Notes: generated by a model not told the origin, from the letters alone. A stretch of DNA of 64,000 nucleotides from Citrobacter sp. MGH106 (GCF_001037495.1 NZ_KQ089822.1:2933938-2997937), one strand, 5' to 3'; numbered from the stretch's first letter, positions 41,859 through 53,140 are shown. Translations and numbers: made by a program.

Positions 41859-42311
41859 CTACCAGCGTTTTGCTGCTTGTTTATCGCTGTCACGGGCGTC
41901 CACCCAACGTTCGCCTTCCGGCGTTGCTTCACGCTTCCAGAACGGCGCGCGAGTCTTCAGATAATCCATAATGAACTGGCCGGCATCAAACGCGCTGCTG
42001 CGATGTGCGCTGGTTACGCCGACGAAGACGATTTCATCCCCAGGCCACAGTTCGCCGATGCGATGTATAACCGTTACGCGACCTAACGGCCAGCGTTCGC
42101 GCGCCTCTTCAACGATTTCTGCCAGCGCTTTCTCGGTCATGCCAGGATAGTGTTCCAGCGTTAACGCCTTTACGCTGTCGCCGAGGTTGTGGTTCCGGAC
42201 TTTACCGGTGAAAGTGACCACCGCGCCATCTTCGTCGCGCTCTGCCAGCCAGGGATACTCTTCCCCGACGCTAAACGGAGCATGTCCAACAACAATTCGC
42301 GTTTCAGCCAT
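41859..42311 (-). CDS. moaE: Molybdopterin synthase catalytic subunit MoaE
   Basis: 150 residues. MoaE2MoaD2 inserts two sulfurs into cyclic pyranopterin monophosphate (precursor Z) to form molybdopterin. The conserved VRNHNLGD, HRIG and ITSAHR-like (GVTSAHRSSAF) segments and the catalytic lysine region (WKREATPEGERWVDAR) are present. Last gene of moaABCDE, one base after moaD. Confidence 0.96.
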   Translation of the reverse strand: MAETRIVVGHAPFSVGEEYPWLAERDEDGAVVTFTGKVRNHNLGDSVKALTLEHYPGMTEKALAEIVEEARERWPLGRVTVIHRIGELWPGDEIVFVGVTSAHRSSAFDAGQFIMDYLKTRAPFWKREATPEGERWVDARDSDKQAAKRW

Positions 42312-42312
42312 C

Positions 42313-42558
42313 TCAGCCTCCGGTTACCGGCGGGAAGAAGGCGACTTCATCTCCCGCTTTAACGGGATAATCAAAGCTGACCAGCGTCTGGTTAACCGCA
42401 GCCAGCAGTTTGCCGTCTTCGAGAGCCAGCGCCCAACGATCGCTTTTGGCGGCCAGATGCTGGCGCAGCGCCTCTACCGTAGGAAATTCTGCTGTGACGT
42501 CTAACGCATCCGTGTCCACCAGTTCACGTACCTGGGCAAAGAAAAGAACTTTAATCAT
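42313..42558 (-). CDS. moaD: Molybdopterin synthase sulfur-carrier subunit MoaD
   Basis: 81 residues with a ubiquitin-like fold ending in the required Gly-Gly (FFPPVTGG), which is adenylated by MoeB and thiocarboxylated. ATG 42556-42558 gives the E. coli length and overlaps the end of moaC by 8 bp. The frame continues 21 codons into moaC but without homology. Confidence 0.96.
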   Translation of the reverse strand: MIKVLFFAQVRELVDTDALDVTAEFPTVEALRQHLAAKSDRWALALEDGKLLAAVNQTLVSFDYPVKAGDEVAFFPPVTGG

Positions 42559-43036
42559 GCGCATCCACCTTAAAATCTCCCGACTTGCCGCCGCTTTTCG
42601 CCAACAGCCGCACCGGACCAATCACCATATCCTTTTGTACCGCTTTGCACATGTCGTAGATGGTCAACGCAGCCACCGATGCCGCCGTTAAAGCTTCCAT
42701 TTCGACACCGGTTTTACCGGTCAGACGACACAGCGACTCAATGCGCACACGGTTGTGCTCCGGCTCGGCGCGCAGATTAACTTCAACCTTGCTGAGCATC
42801 AGTGGGTGACACAACGGGATAAGATCCCAGGTGCGTTTGGCCGCCTGGATACCGGCAATTCGGGCCGTAGCGAAAACGTCGCCTTTATGGTGGCTACCGT
42901 CGATAATCATTGCCAGAGTTTCGCTGCGCATGGTGACGAATGCTTCAGCACGCGCTTCACGTACGGTTTCCGCTTTGGCGGAGACATCCACCATGTGCGC
43001 TTCGCCAGCGGCGTTAATATGAGTCAGTTGCGACAT
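42551..43036 (-). CDS. moaC: Cyclic pyranopterin monophosphate synthase MoaC
   Basis: 161 residues. MoaC converts the MoaA product 3',8-cyclo-GTP to cyclic pyranopterin monophosphate. Signature segments LIPLCHPL and [23 protein letters not shown] are intact. It lies two bases behind moaB and overlaps moaD. Confidence 0.97.
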   Translation of the reverse strand: MSQLTHINAAGEAHMVDVSAKAETVREARAEAFVTMRSETLAMIIDGSHHKGDVFATARIAGIQAAKRTWDLIPLCHPLMLSKVEVNLRAEPEHNRVRIESLCRLTGKTGVEMEALTAASVAALTIYDMCKAVQKDMVIGPVRLLAKSGGKSGDFKVDAHD

Positions 43037-43038
43037 AC

Positions 43039-43551
43039 TTATTTCTTCAAATGTGGGTGGAAATTACACGGACGTGTACGGGCATCAAGCTGCGGCGCAA
43101 TAATGTTTTCCCAGGCGGTACGACACGCTTTAGTCGAACCCGGCATAGCGAAAATCAGCGTTTTATTGGCGACCCCGGCAATCGCACGGGATTGCAGCGT
43201 CGCAGTACCAATCTCTTCAAAAGAGAGCATACGGAACACTTCGCCAAAACCTTCGACTTCTCTGTCAAACAACGGCTGCAGCGCTTCCGGCGCCTGGTCT
43301 CCTTCAGTCAACCCCGTGCCACCAGTAATGAGCACTACCTGCACGTCGTCGCTGGCAATCCAGGCAGACACCTGGGCGCGAATAGCGTAACGGTTCTCTT
43401 TGACAATTGCCTTATCAACAATCTGATGACCTGCTTCCAGTGCAGAGTCACGCAAATAATGACCTGAAGTGTCGTCTTCTTCACCACGACGGCTGGAAAC
43501 AGTAAGAATAGCAATGCGTGTCGGGATAAATTCAGCGCTTACCTGACTCAT
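43039..43551 (-). CDS. moaB: Molybdenum cofactor biosynthesis protein MoaB
   Basis: 170 residues of the MoaB/MogA/MoeA molybdopterin-binding fold ([16 protein letters not shown] and MPGSTKA motifs). E. coli MoaB has no demonstrated essential step, whereas MogA and MoeA adenylate and metallate molybdopterin. Second gene of the moa operon, 21 bp after moaA. Confidence 0.96.
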   Translation of the reverse strand: MSQVSAEFIPTRIAILTVSSRRGEEDDTSGHYLRDSALEAGHQIVDKAIVKENRYAIRAQVSAWIASDDVQVVLITGGTGLTEGDQAPEALQPLFDREVEGFGEVFRMLSFEEIGTATLQSRAIAGVANKTLIFAMPGSTKACRTAWENIIAPQLDARTRPCNFHPHLKK

Positions 43552-43572
43552 CTTTAATCTCCTTTTTGTAGA

Positions 43573-44562
43573 TTATCCACCGATATATGAGAGGTTCTGG
43601 GTTATGCCGGTATTGTTCTGATGCAGGAAGTGGGTTTGCTTTTTCTCTAGCAGAGCGGCAGAGATACGCTCTTCCAGCGCTTGCTGCTGCGCATCATCCT
43701 CCAGCAAATCACGCAGGCTAACGCCGCCTTCACCAAATAAACACAAATGAAGTTTGCCGACTGATGAAACGCGCAGACGGTTACAGGTGGCGCAGAAGTC
43801 TTTTTCATAAGGCATGATCAGGCCGATCTCGCCGGCATAATCAGGATGACAGAAAACCTGCGCCGGACCGTCGCTGCGTTGACGTAGCTGGTGGATCCAG
43901 CCGCGACGCAGCAGTTCATCGCGCAGAACCTGCCCGGAGATATGGTGTTTACGAAAGAGAGAACTGCCTTCGCCGGTTTCCATCAGTTCAATAAAGCGCA
44001 ACTGAATTGGACGCGGCTGGATCCAGGCAAGGAAGGTGTCCAGTTGATGATGGTTCACGTCGCGCATCAGCACGGTGTTCACTTTCACTTTTTCAAAACC
44101 GGCATCAAATGCGGCATCAATACCAGCCATTACCTGCTGAAATTTGTCCTGTCCGGTAATGGCGTGAAACTGGCGAGCATCAAGGCTGTCGACGCTGACG
44201 TTCAGCGCCGTGAGTCCCGCTTCGCGCCAGGTAGCGGCATCCCGCGCCAGACGGTACCCGTTGGTGGTTACCGCAATCTGACGGATAGCGTCATTTTCAC
44301 GCACGGCGGCGATGATGTCGGTAAAGTCGCGACGCAAGGACGGTTCGCCTCCCGTCAGACGCACTTTTTCCGTTCCCAGGCTGGCGAACGCACGTGTGAC
44401 ACGACGAATTTCATCAACGGTCAGAAAGCCGTTATTGGTAACGCCGCCGGGCTTATAGCCATCCGGCAGACAGTAGGTGCAACGAAAGTTACACACATCG
44501 GTAATCGACAAACGTAAGTAGTAAAACTTACGAGCGAAAGCATCAGTAAGTTGAGAGCCCAT
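43573..44562 (-). CDS. moaA: GTP 3',8-cyclase MoaA (radical SAM)
   Basis: 329 residues. MoaA rearranges GTP to 3',8-cyclo-GTP, the first step of molybdenum cofactor synthesis. The radical-SAM cluster is Cys24, Cys28, Cys31 (CNFRCTYC); the C-terminal second cluster uses FCATC and a later Cys. The C-terminus ends YIGG, the double glycine needed for activity. ATG 44560-44562 gives the K-12 length and follows AGGTG; an in-frame ATG 33 bp upstream lies in the riboswitch leader. First gene of the moa operon. Confidence 0.97.
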   Translation of the reverse strand: MGSQLTDAFARKFYYLRLSITDVCNFRCTYCLPDGYKPGGVTNNGFLTVDEIRRVTRAFASLGTEKVRLTGGEPSLRRDFTDIIAAVRENDAIRQIAVTTNGYRLARDAATWREAGLTALNVSVDSLDARQFHAITGQDKFQQVMAGIDAAFDAGFEKVKVNTVLMRDVNHHQLDTFLAWIQPRPIQLRFIELMETGEGSSLFRKHHISGQVLRDELLRRGWIHQLRQRSDGPAQVFCHPDYAGEIGLIMPYEKDFCATCNRLRVSSVGKLHLCLFGEGGVSLRDLLEDDAQQQALEERISAALLEKKQTHFLHQNNTGITQNLSYIGG

Positions 44563-44581
44563 GTACACCTTTCCAAATACG

Positions 44582-44680
44582 GGAGGCGAAGTCATTTCTT
44601 CCTGCGCCCTGGTGACAATCTCATATAAGCATTGTCACGGCCAAAGCACCGTATCATTTGACCCAGGTGCAGTGGCTAGA
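44582..44680 (-). ncRNA. Moco riboswitch (moaA leader)
   Basis: Read on the minus strand, the leader contains GCACC...GGTGC (44646-44650 with 44666-44670) and the hairpin GTGACAAT...ATTGTCAC (44611-44618 with 44631-44638). These are followed by the CCAGGGCG and GACTTCGCC stretches. It matches my memory of the E. coli moaA Moco RNA leader almost base for base. Molybdenum cofactor binding represses moa translation in E. coli. Boundaries are approximate. Confidence 0.82.
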
Positions 44681-44740
44681 GTGTTTATTGTGGTTATGCC
44701 GATACTAGCGTGTAAATGGTAGTTTTGCCATGTACACTTT

Positions 44741-44764
44741 CGCTGTATAAACATGTATATAACG
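44741..44764. promoter_or_regulatory. ModE-like site upstream of moaA
   Basis: CGCTGTATA-N6-TATATAACG is an imperfect inverted repeat (seven of nine pairs) of the ModE type. ModE-molybdate activates moaA in E. coli. The position upstream of the riboswitch fits. Confidence 0.6.
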
Positions 44765-44814
44765 ACATGATCGTGCATTTTCGCTACAGAATAAGTAAAA
44801 ACCACACTTTTGCA

Positions 44815-44828
44815 TTGATATACATCAT
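44815..44828. promoter_or_regulatory. FNR-like site upstream of moaA
   Basis: TTGAT-atac-ATCAT differs by one base from the FNR consensus TTGAT-N4-ATCAA. E. coli moaA is induced anaerobically by FNR, so the site is plausible. It also lies 130 bp before divergent ybhK. Confidence 0.55.
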
Positions 44829-44863
44829 CTTGTCGTAAGGTGAGCCTCGTCAGAAAGAGGTAG

Positions 44864-45868
<1,005 letters not shown>

Positions 45869-45874
45869 GCTAAT

Positions 45875-45954
45875 TTGCCTGATGACGCTTATCAGGCCTA
45901 CACCGACCTTGACGTTTGTAGGCCGGATAAGGGGTTTACCCCGCCATCCGGCAA
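45875..45954. repeat. REP/BIME pair between ybhK and uvrB
   Basis: TTGCCTGATGACGCTTATCAGGC and, after TGTAGGCCGGATAAG, a second GCCATCCGGCAA unit form two opposed REP hairpins. They lie between convergent genes. Confidence 0.82.
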
Positions 45955-45958
45955 CGCG

Positions 45959-47980
45959 TTAAGACGCCGCAATAAACAGCTCGCGAAGCTGATGCAACTG
46001 GTCACGGATCTGTGCTGCCTCTTCGAACTCCAGGTTCTGCGCATGCTGCATCATCAGCCCTTCCAGCTCATGGATTTTCTGCTGCAGCGCCTTCGGCGTC
46101 ATATCCAGCTCAACCACTTCAGACTTCGCCCCGGCGCGAGACTTCCCTCTGCCTTTGGCTTTTGTTTTGGCAATATTCTGACCCAACGCCAGAATATCGA
46201 CCACTTTCTTGTTCAGTCCCTGAGGAGTAATACCGTGCTCTTCGTTGTACTGCTGCTGCTTCTCGCGACGACGTTCGGTTTCACTAATCGCCTTCGCCAT
46301 CGAGGCGGTAATTTTATCGCCGTAGAGGATCGCTTTTCCGTTGATGTTACGTGCCGCACGACCAATGGTCTGGATAAGCGATCGCTCAGAACGCAGGAAC
46401 CCTTCTTTATCTGCGTCCAGAATCGCCACCAGAGAGACCTCAGGCATGTCCAGGCCCTCACGTAACAGGTTGATGCCGACTAACACGTCAAACTCGCCCA
46501 GGCGCAGGTCACGGATGATTTCCATCCGCTCCACGGTGTCGATGTCCGAGTGCAGATAGCGCACTCGCTCGCCGTGCTCTTCGAGGTATTCCGTGAGATC
46601 TTCCGCCATCCGTTTGGTCAGCGTCGTGACCAGTACGCGCTCATTAATCGCCGCGCGGATACGAATTTCAGAGAGCAGATCGTCGACCTGCGTCGCTACC
46701 GGACGCACCTCAATAACCGGATCCAACAGACCGGTTGGTCGTACGACCTGATCGACCACTTCATCACCGGATTTCTCCAGTTCATAATTACCTGGTGTCG
46801 CAGACACATAGATGGTTTGCGGCGCCAGTGCTTCAAACTCTTCAAACTTCAGCGGGCGGTTATCCAGCGCAGACGGCAGACGGAACCCGTACTCGACCAG
46901 CGTCTCTTTTCGCGCCCGGTCGCCGCGATACATCCCGCCAATTTGCGGAATGGTGACGTGGGACTCATCCACTACCAACAGACCGTCGGCTGGCAGGTAA
47001 TCAAACAACGTCGGCGGCGGCTCGCCTGGCCCTCGCCCGGACAAATAACGGGAATAGTTTTCAATGCCAGAGCAGTATCCCAGTTCGTTCATCATTTCCA
47101 GATCGAACTGCGTACGCTGGCTTAAGCGCTGTTCTTCCAGTAGTTTGTTGTTCGCCAGCAGGTTTTTACGTCTTTCGGCCAGCTCGACTTTAATGTCTTC
47201 CATGGCCTGCACAATGCGTTCGCGAGGCGTCACGTAGTGTGTTTTAGGATAGATGGTGTAGCGCGGGATGGTTGATTCAACCTGCCCGGTCAGCGGGTCA
47301 AACAGTGACAGACGCTCAACTTCTTCATCAAACAGCTCCACGCGCAGCGCAATATCGTCAGACTCAGCCGGGAAGATGTCGATCACTTCACCGCGCACAC
47401 GGAAAGTACCGCGCTGGAATGCCTGATCGTTACGGGTATATTGCAACTCCGCCAGACGGCGCAGAATGGCCCGCTGATCGATAATCATCCCCACCGTCAG
47501 GTGCAGCATCATTTTCAGATACAAGTCCGGGTCACCCAAACCATAGATCGCGGAAACCGAGGCCACGACCACCACATCCCGACGCTCCAGCAGCGCCTTG
47601 GTCGCCGACAGTCGCATCTGCTCAATATGCTCGTTTACCGACGCATCTTTCTCGATAAACGTATCAGAACTCGGCACATACGCTTCCGGCTGATAATAGT
47701 CGTAGTAGGAGACAAAATACTCAACCGCATTATCCGGAAAGAACTCTTTCATCTCACCATATAGCTGGGCTGCCAGCGTCTTGTTAGGCGCCAGCACCAT
47801 TGTGGGACGCTGTAAGTCAGCTATCACGTTGGCAATGGTGAATGTTTTTCCCGACCCCGTTACGCCCAGCAGCGTTTGATGCGCAAGCCCATCCTCCAGC
47901 CCTTCTTCCAGGCGACGAATCGCCTCAGGCTGATCGCCAGAGGGTTTAAAAGCGGAATTCAGTTTGAACGGTTTACTCAT
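45959..47980 (-). CDS. uvrB: Excinuclease ABC subunit UvrB
   Basis: A 673-residue, helicase-like damage-verification subunit of nucleotide excision repair. Walker A is GVTGSGKT (39-46), the strand-separating beta-hairpin lies around [12 protein letters not shown] (about 92-105), and helicase motifs V/VI include QTIGRAARN. The C-terminal UVR domain ([17 protein letters not shown]) binds UvrC. Length is identical to E. coli. A LexA box lies about 75 bp upstream. Confidence 0.98.
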   Translation of the reverse strand: MSKPFKLNSAFKPSGDQPEAIRRLEEGLEDGLAHQTLLGVTGSGKTFTIANVIADLQRPTMVLAPNKTLAAQLYGEMKEFFPDNAVEYFVSYYDYYQPEAYVPSSDTFIEKDASVNEHIEQMRLSATKALLERRDVVVVASVSAIYGLGDPDLYLKMMLHLTVGMIIDQRAILRRLAELQYTRNDQAFQRGTFRVRGEVIDIFPAESDDIALRVELFDEEVERLSLFDPLTGQVESTIPRYTIYPKTHYVTPRERIVQAMEDIKVELAERRKNLLANNKLLEEQRLSQRTQFDLEMMNELGYCSGIENYSRYLSGRGPGEPPPTLFDYLPADGLLVVDESHVTIPQIGGMYRGDRARKETLVEYGFRLPSALDNRPLKFEEFEALAPQTIYVSATPGNYELEKSGDEVVDQVVRPTGLLDPVIEVRPVATQVDDLLSEIRIRAAINERVLVTTLTKRMAEDLTEYLEEHGERVRYLHSDIDTVERMEIIRDLRLGEFDVLVGINLLREGLDMPEVSLVAILDADKEGFLRSERSLIQTIGRAARNINGKAILYGDKITASMAKAISETERRREKQQQYNEEHGITPQGLNKKVVDILALGQNIAKTKAKGRGKSRAGAKSEVVELDMTPKALQQKIHELEGLMMQHAQNLEFEEAAQIRDQLHQLRELFIAAS

Positions 47981-48053
47981 GAGCAGCTACCTGAAGCAAT
48001 GGGCGGGCAGGTGTGTAATTTTACTCGCAGTCGTACATTTTGCCAGTAAAATA

Positions 48054-48073
48054 TACTGGATGAAAAAACAGTA
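48054..48073. promoter_or_regulatory. LexA box of uvrB
   Basis: Read on the minus strand, TACTG-TTTTTTCATC-CAGTA has the canonical CTG-N10-CAG spacing with perfect TACTG/CAGTA ends. It is located in the uvrB promoter region as in E. coli. Confidence 0.92.
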
Positions 48074-48374
48074 ACGCGCCAGAATATATCTGTTACGCCA
48101 TCAGAAAGCCCGTCACTGTGGACGAAAATTTTGGCGCTGACGAGATAAAACACCAGTAAAAATGTGTTATCCCCAGACCAATGACTTTTTTAACATTTGT
48201 CAAGCTACCGGATGAAAGTTTTGTGGCAACGCATGACACTTCTGCGACAGCCATTGATTTTATCTAACAATTTGTATTTAAATGACTATTCTCTCGAGAC
48301 GTCTTTCGCACCAATTTAGTCGCAAGCCGCGTCTTCTCTCGCTTACATTGTGTTTTCTAACTCTAATGCACAAG

Positions 48375-48399
48375 GTTATCCACAGGAATAGTGGATAAC
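48375..48399. promoter_or_regulatory. Inverted DnaA-box pair upstream of uvrB
   Basis: GTTATCCAC (48375-48383) and GTGGATAAC (48391-48399) are perfect inverted copies. The left one reads TTATCCACA, the strong DnaA box. A weaker TTATCCCCA lies at 48167-48175. A DnaA box is known near the distal uvrB promoter of E. coli. Confidence 0.65.
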
Positions 48400-48751
48400 T
48401 GCCTCCAGCCCGTACTGACTGCCGCCTGGCGAAAACACATCTATGGTCTTTTCTGGGGTAATAAAAAAAAATTATCGCTAATTTTTGATATTTATCAGCT
48501 AACGAAGCGACCTGCAGCAGCCGAGATCTTGCTCGCATTTTCATCATTTTGCTATCTGCACCACCATGACGCTCACAAGCACTGGCAATGTGCACCCTGG
48601 TGCCGGAAATCATCTCTGTGCTTTGTCATTTAATGTACGCAAATCGCTTATCACGCTGTTTATCTCCCTGGCTCCTCTTCTGGCAAGAGATTTGCACTTT
48701 TCTTCCCACTCCCTGCTCGTGGGGCGGATAACATCATGATGGAGAAAATCT

Positions 48752-49474
48752 ATGCTAAGTCTTCGCGCAGTGAATCACTATTACGGTAATCAGCACACGC
48801 TATGGGATGTGGATCTCGACTTGATGCCCGGTAAGTGTACTGGCGTGCTGGGACTGCCAGGTATGGGAAAAACCACACTGGTGAATTGCATCACCGGTAA
48901 TTTACCTATCGAAAGTGGCACCATGTTCTGGCATCAGGCCGGTGCGCCACCGCGCGATCTGCGTCCAATCCCCGCGGCCAGTCGCATCGCGCTGGGTATT
49001 GGCTACGTTTCACAAGAGCGGCGTATTTTTTCGCAGTTGACGGTAGAAGAGAATCTGCATATTGCGCGTAAGGCGGTTGGCGAAAGCGAGGCAATGAGCA
49101 GCAGCGATATTTACCGCCTCTTCCCACAGTTGTACGTTCTGCGTCGCAGCAAAGGGGCGATATTGTCAGATGACAATCAGTACCAGCTGGCACTCGCCAG
49201 CGCTCTGGTCACGCGCCCACGTCTACTGATCCTCGATGAACCGACGCGGGGGACGGGTCAGGCGTATATCCACAAGCTGGGAAATTTGATCGTGCGGCTG
49301 AGCCAGGAGCTGGGCATCGCGATTATGCTTGCGGAGCAAAGCTTGCCATTCATTCGCCGGGTCGCCGACTGCTATTGCCTGTTGCATCGCGGGCGCAATG
49401 TCGCACAGGGAGCGATGACACAACTCAACGATCCGCTTCTCAACGACTGGGGGACGCCAGAGATAAAACGCTAA
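48752..49474 (+). CDS. Orphan UrtE-like ABC ATPase with degenerate signature motif
   Basis: 240 residues resembling the urea/branched-chain amino acid ATPase UrtE/LivF. Walker A GLPGMGKTT (about 34-42), Q-loop VSQERRIF, Walker B LLILDEPT and the LAEQ switch region are present. The LSGGQQQQ signature expected before LALASALVTRP is replaced by LSDDNQYQ. No permease or binding-protein gene is nearby. It could be a decaying remnant of a urea transporter, or an ATPase recruited to another partner. GGAG precedes the ATG by nine bases. Its last 35 bp overlap convergent bioD. I recall no equivalent in K-12 at this place. Confidence 0.8.
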   Translation: MLSLRAVNHYYGNQHTLWDVDLDLMPGKCTGVLGLPGMGKTTLVNCITGNLPIESGTMFWHQAGAPPRDLRPIPAASRIALGIGYVSQERRIFSQLTVEENLHIARKAVGESEAMSSSDIYRLFPQLYVLRRSKGAILSDDNQYQLALASALVTRPRLLILDEPTRGTGQAYIHKLGNLIVRLSQELGIAIMLAEQSLPFIRRVADCYCLLHRGRNVAQGAMTQLNDPLLNDWGTPEIKR

Positions 49475-50138
49475 GATCGATATATTGCCCTGTCGATACC
49501 CGCAGCGGATCTTCCGCCAGCCATGGGATCTCTCCCAGCAACGGTGCCGGGAGAGAACGCGTCAGCATCGCTATATATTCAGCGTGACGTTTACCCGGCG
49601 GCATCACGTCATTAGCGACCCATCCGGCAAGCGTCAGGCCAGCCTGCAGCACCGCCTGCGCGGTCAGGATGGCGTGGTTGATACAACCAAGCTTCACGCC
49701 AACGACCAGAATGACCGGCAATTGCTCCGTTTGAACCCAGTCAGCAAAACTCAGCGTCGGCGAAAGCGGTGTAAACCATCCACCAGCCCCTTCCACCAGC
49801 ACCCAGTCAGCCTGCTCTTCAAGCGCACGTAAACCGGCAGACATCACCGGGGCCAAAATCGGTCTTCCTTCGTCAGCGCTGATAATATGTGGCGAAGTGG
49901 GTTCAGCGAAGGTATACGGATTAATATCCACATATTCTATCTCCAGCGTACTGTTGCGCTGCAGCGCCAGAGCATCACTGTTACGCAGGCCATCAGCGGT
50001 CATTTCACTCCCCGAAGCCACTGGCTTATACCCGACTGCCCGGTACCCCCTCTCTGCGGCTGCCTGTAACAGTGCGCAGCTGGCGACGGTTTTACCTACC
50101 TCGGTGTCCGTCCCGGTGACAAAATACGTTTTAGTCAC
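49440..50138 (-). CDS. bioD: Dethiobiotin synthetase BioD
   Basis: 232 residues. BioD closes the ureido ring of dethiobiotin from 7,8-diaminopelargonic acid, CO2 and ATP. The P-loop is GTDTEVGKT (9-17), followed by the conserved KPVASG and VEGAGG. The C-terminus ([10 protein letters not shown]) runs several residues past the K-12 end and into the tail of the opposing ATPase gene. Last gene of bioBFCD, overlapping bioC by 8 bp. Confidence 0.96.
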   Translation of the reverse strand: MTKTYFVTGTDTEVGKTVASCALLQAAAERGYRAVGYKPVASGSEMTADGLRNSDALALQRNSTLEIEYVDINPYTFAEPTSPHIISADEGRPILAPVMSAGLRALEEQADWVLVEGAGGWFTPLSPTLSFADWVQTEQLPVILVVGVKLGCINHAILTAQAVLQAGLTLAGWVANDVMPPGKRHAEYIAMLTRSLPAPLLGEIPWLAEDPLRVSTGQYIDLSVLSLASPSR

Positions 50139-50886
50139 GTTGAATCACTCCCAAAAAAAGATGATACGTCAGCGGGTATCTCCCCTGCTGACAGGGCCAG
50201 GCTAACTGTAACTGGTGTAGCTGTGAGCGGGTCAGCACACGCTGTTCACGACCTTCATGCAAATGCGTTGCTCCGATACCTTTGAGCGAACGCATCGCGC
50301 TCAGCGCGTCGTCAAACCATAACGTCACGGCATGGGTGTGGTAGCCAGCATCCCAACCATGCAGGGCATTTTTAAGTTGCTCCACAGACAAAAAATTATT
50401 GGCATGCGCCCGGTTATCTACAGCCTGCCATGCCTGACGCAACTCCGGCATGGAGCCGTGTACCAGCGTACTAAAAGCCACCGTCCCGCCAGGGCGTACA
50501 ACCCGGTAAAGCTCGCTTAACGCGCTGCGTAAATCACCACACCACTGCACGGCCAGGTTGCTCCAGGCCAGGTCGAAGGTCGCTGTATCCTGCGGAATGG
50601 CTTCGATATCCGCCATCAGATAGTGATGGGCAACATTTTGTCGTTGCGCCTCCGCCAGCATCTGAGGCGAAAGATCCAGGGCGGTGACATCACACCCCCG
50701 CTCCCGCCAGTAAAGACTCATGCGTCCGGGTCCACAACCGGCGTCCAGTACATGTGCATATTCACGACCCGCCAGTAGCGCCAGTAACGCATCAGCGCTC
50801 TGGCGCTGTAACCCGGCGTGTTGTTCATAATAGGTAGCAGCACGTCCGAACGCAGCCGCAATGGCTTGCTTATTAACCAGCGTCAT
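50131..50886 (-). CDS. bioC: Malonyl-ACP O-methyltransferase BioC
   Basis: A 251-residue SAM methyltransferase (VLDAGCGPG motif I near residue 47) that masks malonyl-ACP as a methyl ester to start pimeloyl synthesis. ATG 50884-50886 begins [17 protein letters not shown], as in family members, and overlaps the end of bioF by 14 bp; longer in-frame starts would lie further inside bioF. Confidence 0.95.
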   Translation of the reverse strand: MTLVNKQAIAAAFGRAATYYEQHAGLQRQSADALLALLAGREYAHVLDAGCGPGRMSLYWRERGCDVTALDLSPQMLAEAQRQNVAHHYLMADIEAIPQDTATFDLAWSNLAVQWCGDLRSALSELYRVVRPGGTVAFSTLVHGSMPELRQAWQAVDNRAHANNFLSVEQLKNALHGWDAGYHTHAVTLWFDDALSAMRSLKGIGATHLHEGREQRVLTRSQLHQLQLAWPCQQGRYPLTYHLFLGVIQRD

Positions 50887-52027
50887 GCAATACCTCCAGC
50901 AAACGATCGATATCCTGGATTTCATGTGCCTGCGTCAGCGTCAGTCGCAGTCTGGCTGTACCGGCGGGTACGGTGGGAGGACGGATTGCTGTCACCCAAC
51001 ATCCCTGCTGGCGCAGGGCATCGGCCAGCCGTAAGGCTTTATGGTTATCACCAACGATCAGCGGCTGAATGGCGCTGTCTGAATTCACCAGTTTTAAATC
51101 TGGGGTATCCACACCTGCCCGAAAACGTTGAATTAGCATCGCCAGCTTTGCTCTCCGCTCATCACCTTCACGACTGCGGATCACTGCCAGCGCAGCACGC
51201 AACGCCTGAGCTTGAGCCGGAGGCATACTGGTGCTGTAGATCAAGTGACGGGCAAACTGCAGCAGATAATCGGCTACACTGTCAGAGCAGAGGATTGCCG
51301 CACCGCCGACGCCAAACCCTTTCCCGAACGTCACCACCAACAGCTCAGGCTTAACCTGATGCCGCCAGCACGAACCGCGCCCTTCTTCACCGGTCACGCC
51401 AATGCCGTGCGCATCATCCACCAACAGCCAGCCATTATGCTGTTGCGCCGCCGCGTGGATTTCCGCCAGTGGTGCACTGTCACCATCCATGCTGAACACA
51501 CCTTCAGTCACCACCAGTTGCTGCCCCGGACAGGGGGTAGCCAGCAGGCGGGCCAGATGCTGCGGATCGTTATGGCTAAAACGGCGCAACACTGCCGGGC
51601 TCAGGCTTGCGGCCTCCAACAGTGAAGCATGACTGAGGCGATCGGCGACGATACGATCGTTTTTTTCCATCAGTGCGGTAATGACCGCCTGATTGGCGGC
51701 AAAACCGGAGATAAATAACAGCGCACGTGAATAGCCCAGCCACTGCGCCAGCTCCTCTTCCAGTGCCTGATGCGCGATGGAATAGCCGCTTACGTGACCT
51801 GAGCCACCGCTGCCAACGCCAAAGCGTTCTGCTCCCTGCTGCCACGCGCACACAATCTGCGGATGGTGGCTTAAACCGAGATAATCATTACTGGAGAAAT
51901 TCAGATACTGGCGACCATCGGCCTGTAGCCAGCGTCCTGCCCCCTGCGTCACCGCATAACGGCGGCGCAGGGCATCGGCAGAACGACGCACCGCCAGCGC
52001 ATCGTCTATTTTTTGCTGCCAGGTCAT
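50873..52027 (-). CDS. bioF: 8-amino-7-oxononanoate synthase BioF
   Basis: A 384-residue PLP enzyme of the alpha-oxoamine synthase family, joining pimeloyl-ACP and alanine. The PLP lysine is in [11 protein letters not shown] (about residue 236), and [10 protein letters not shown] carries the cofactor-binding Asp. It is coupled to bioB by an ATGA overlap. Confidence 0.97.
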   Translation of the reverse strand: MTWQQKIDDALAVRRSADALRRRYAVTQGAGRWLQADGRQYLNFSSNDYLGLSHHPQIVCAWQQGAERFGVGSGGSGHVSGYSIAHQALEEELAQWLGYSRALLFISGFAANQAVITALMEKNDRIVADRLSHASLLEAASLSPAVLRRFSHNDPQHLARLLATPCPGQQLVVTEGVFSMDGDSAPLAEIHAAAQQHNGWLLVDDAHGIGVTGEEGRGSCWRHQVKPELLVVTFGKGFGVGGAAILCSDSVADYLLQFARHLIYSTSMPPAQAQALRAALAVIRSREGDERRAKLAMLIQRFRAGVDTPDLKLVNSDSAIQPLIVGDNHKALRLADALRQQGCWVTAIRPPTVPAGTARLRLTLTQAHEIQDIDRLLEVLHDAG

Positions 52028-53064
52028 ACTGTCGCCGCATTGTAGTAATCATCAGTGTCCGGCGTACGCAGAGCCTGCTCCAGACGCTGTTGCTGTTCGT
52101 TATCGCCCGCCAGTATCGCCGTTTGCTGCGGGTTAAGCCCCAGCTTGCGGAACAGCAGCAGATCTTTATCTTCGTTCGGGTTCGGCGTGGTCAACAGTTT
52201 GCAGCCGTAGAAAATAGAGTTGGCCCCGGCCATAAAACACATCGCCTGAGTTTGCTCATTCATCTGCTCGCGGCCAGCGGAAAGACGCACGTACGAGGTC
52301 GGCATCATGATCCGCGCTACAGCGATAGTGCGGATAAAATCAAATGCATCCACATCGTCGTTATCCGCCAGTGGAGTACCTTTTACCTTCACCAGCATGT
52401 TGATGGGCACGCTTTCCGGCGGCGTGGGAAGATTCGCCAGTTGCAGCAACAACCCGGCACGATCGGTGACCGTTTCACCTAACCCGACGATACCGCCTGA
52501 GCAGACTTTGATCCCGGCCTCACGCACTTTATCCAGCGTATCAAGACGTTCCTGATAGGAGCGAGTCGTGATGATATTGCCGTAGAATTCTGGCGAAGTG
52601 TCGAGGTTGTGGTTGTAGTAATCCAGCCCCGCACGGGCAAGACGTTGGGCCTGCGTTTCATCCAGCGTTCCCAGCGTCATACAGGCTTCCAGTCCCAGTT
52701 CTTTCACGCCCTGTACCATCTGCTCCAGATAAGGCATATCGCGCTCGTGCGGATTCTTCCATGCCGCCCCCATGCAGAAACGTGTTGAACCCCCTTGCTT
52801 GGCTTTACGCGCAGAGTCCAGTACCTGCTCAACTTCCATCAATCGTTCTGTTTCCAGACCGGTTTTATAGCGGGAACTTTGTGGGCAGTATTTACAGTCT
52901 TCCGGGCAGGCACCGGTTTTAATCGACAGCAGTGTACTCACCTGTACCTGCCGCGGGTCAAAATGCTGACGGTGGATCTGTTGCGCCTCGAACAGCAGAT
53001 CCAGCAGGGGTTTTTCAAATAATTCGGTGACTTGCGACATTGTCCAGCGAGAAGAGTGAGCCAT
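52024..53064 (-). CDS. bioB: Biotin synthase BioB
   Basis: A 346-residue radical-SAM enzyme that inserts sulfur into dethiobiotin. The 4Fe-4S cluster is Cys53, Cys57, Cys60 (CPEDCKYC); the 2Fe-2S sacrificial cluster residues (including FCMGAAW and YNHNLDT regions) are conserved. First gene of bioBFCD, transcribed leftward from the operator shared with bioA. Confidence 0.98.
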   Translation of the reverse strand: MAHSSRWTMSQVTELFEKPLLDLLFEAQQIHRQHFDPRQVQVSTLLSIKTGACPEDCKYCPQSSRYKTGLETERLMEVEQVLDSARKAKQGGSTRFCMGAAWKNPHERDMPYLEQMVQGVKELGLEACMTLGTLDETQAQRLARAGLDYYNHNLDTSPEFYGNIITTRSYQERLDTLDKVREAGIKVCSGGIVGLGETVTDRAGLLLQLANLPTPPESVPINMLVKVKGTPLADNDDVDAFDFIRTIAVARIMMPTSYVRLSAGREQMNEQTQAMCFMAGANSIFYGCKLLTTPNPNEDKDLLLFRKLGLNPQQTAILAGDNEQQQRLEQALRTPDTDDYYNAATV

Positions 53065-53096
53065 ATTGGTGTACGTTTCGTTGTTAGTTTGGTGTA

Positions 53097-53136
53097 GACT
53101 TGTAAACCTAAATCTTTTTAATTTGGTTTACAAGTC
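53097..53136. promoter_or_regulatory. BirA biotin operator (bioO)
   Basis: GACTTGTAAACC (53097-53108), a 16-bp AT-rich spacer, then GGTTTACAAGTC (53125-53136): perfect 12-N16-12 arms, the known BirA operator geometry. It lies between divergent bioB and bioA, so biotinyl-5'-AMP-BirA represses both. Confidence 0.95.
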
Positions 53137-53140
53137 GATT

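Larger units (their letters stand above)
47981..48751. other. Long uvrB upstream region without a gene
   Basis: About 770 bases between uvrB and the divergent ATPase gene. It contains the LexA box, an inverted pair of DnaA-box-like sequences and AT-rich promoter DNA. Open frames here (for example 48391-48633 plus and 48278-48613 minus) have no family resemblance, overlap each other in antisense and lack convincing ribosome-binding sites. Confidence 0.6.

Noticed and set aside
48278-48633. Short open frames (plus and minus) upstream of uvrB
   Set aside because: They overlap each other in antisense, contain the DnaA-box repeat and have no recognisable family; the region is better read as regulatory.
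53066-53140. Extended N-terminus for BioA
   Set aside because: The stretch is the BirA operator; the conserved protein starts [10 protein letters not shown] at 53141.
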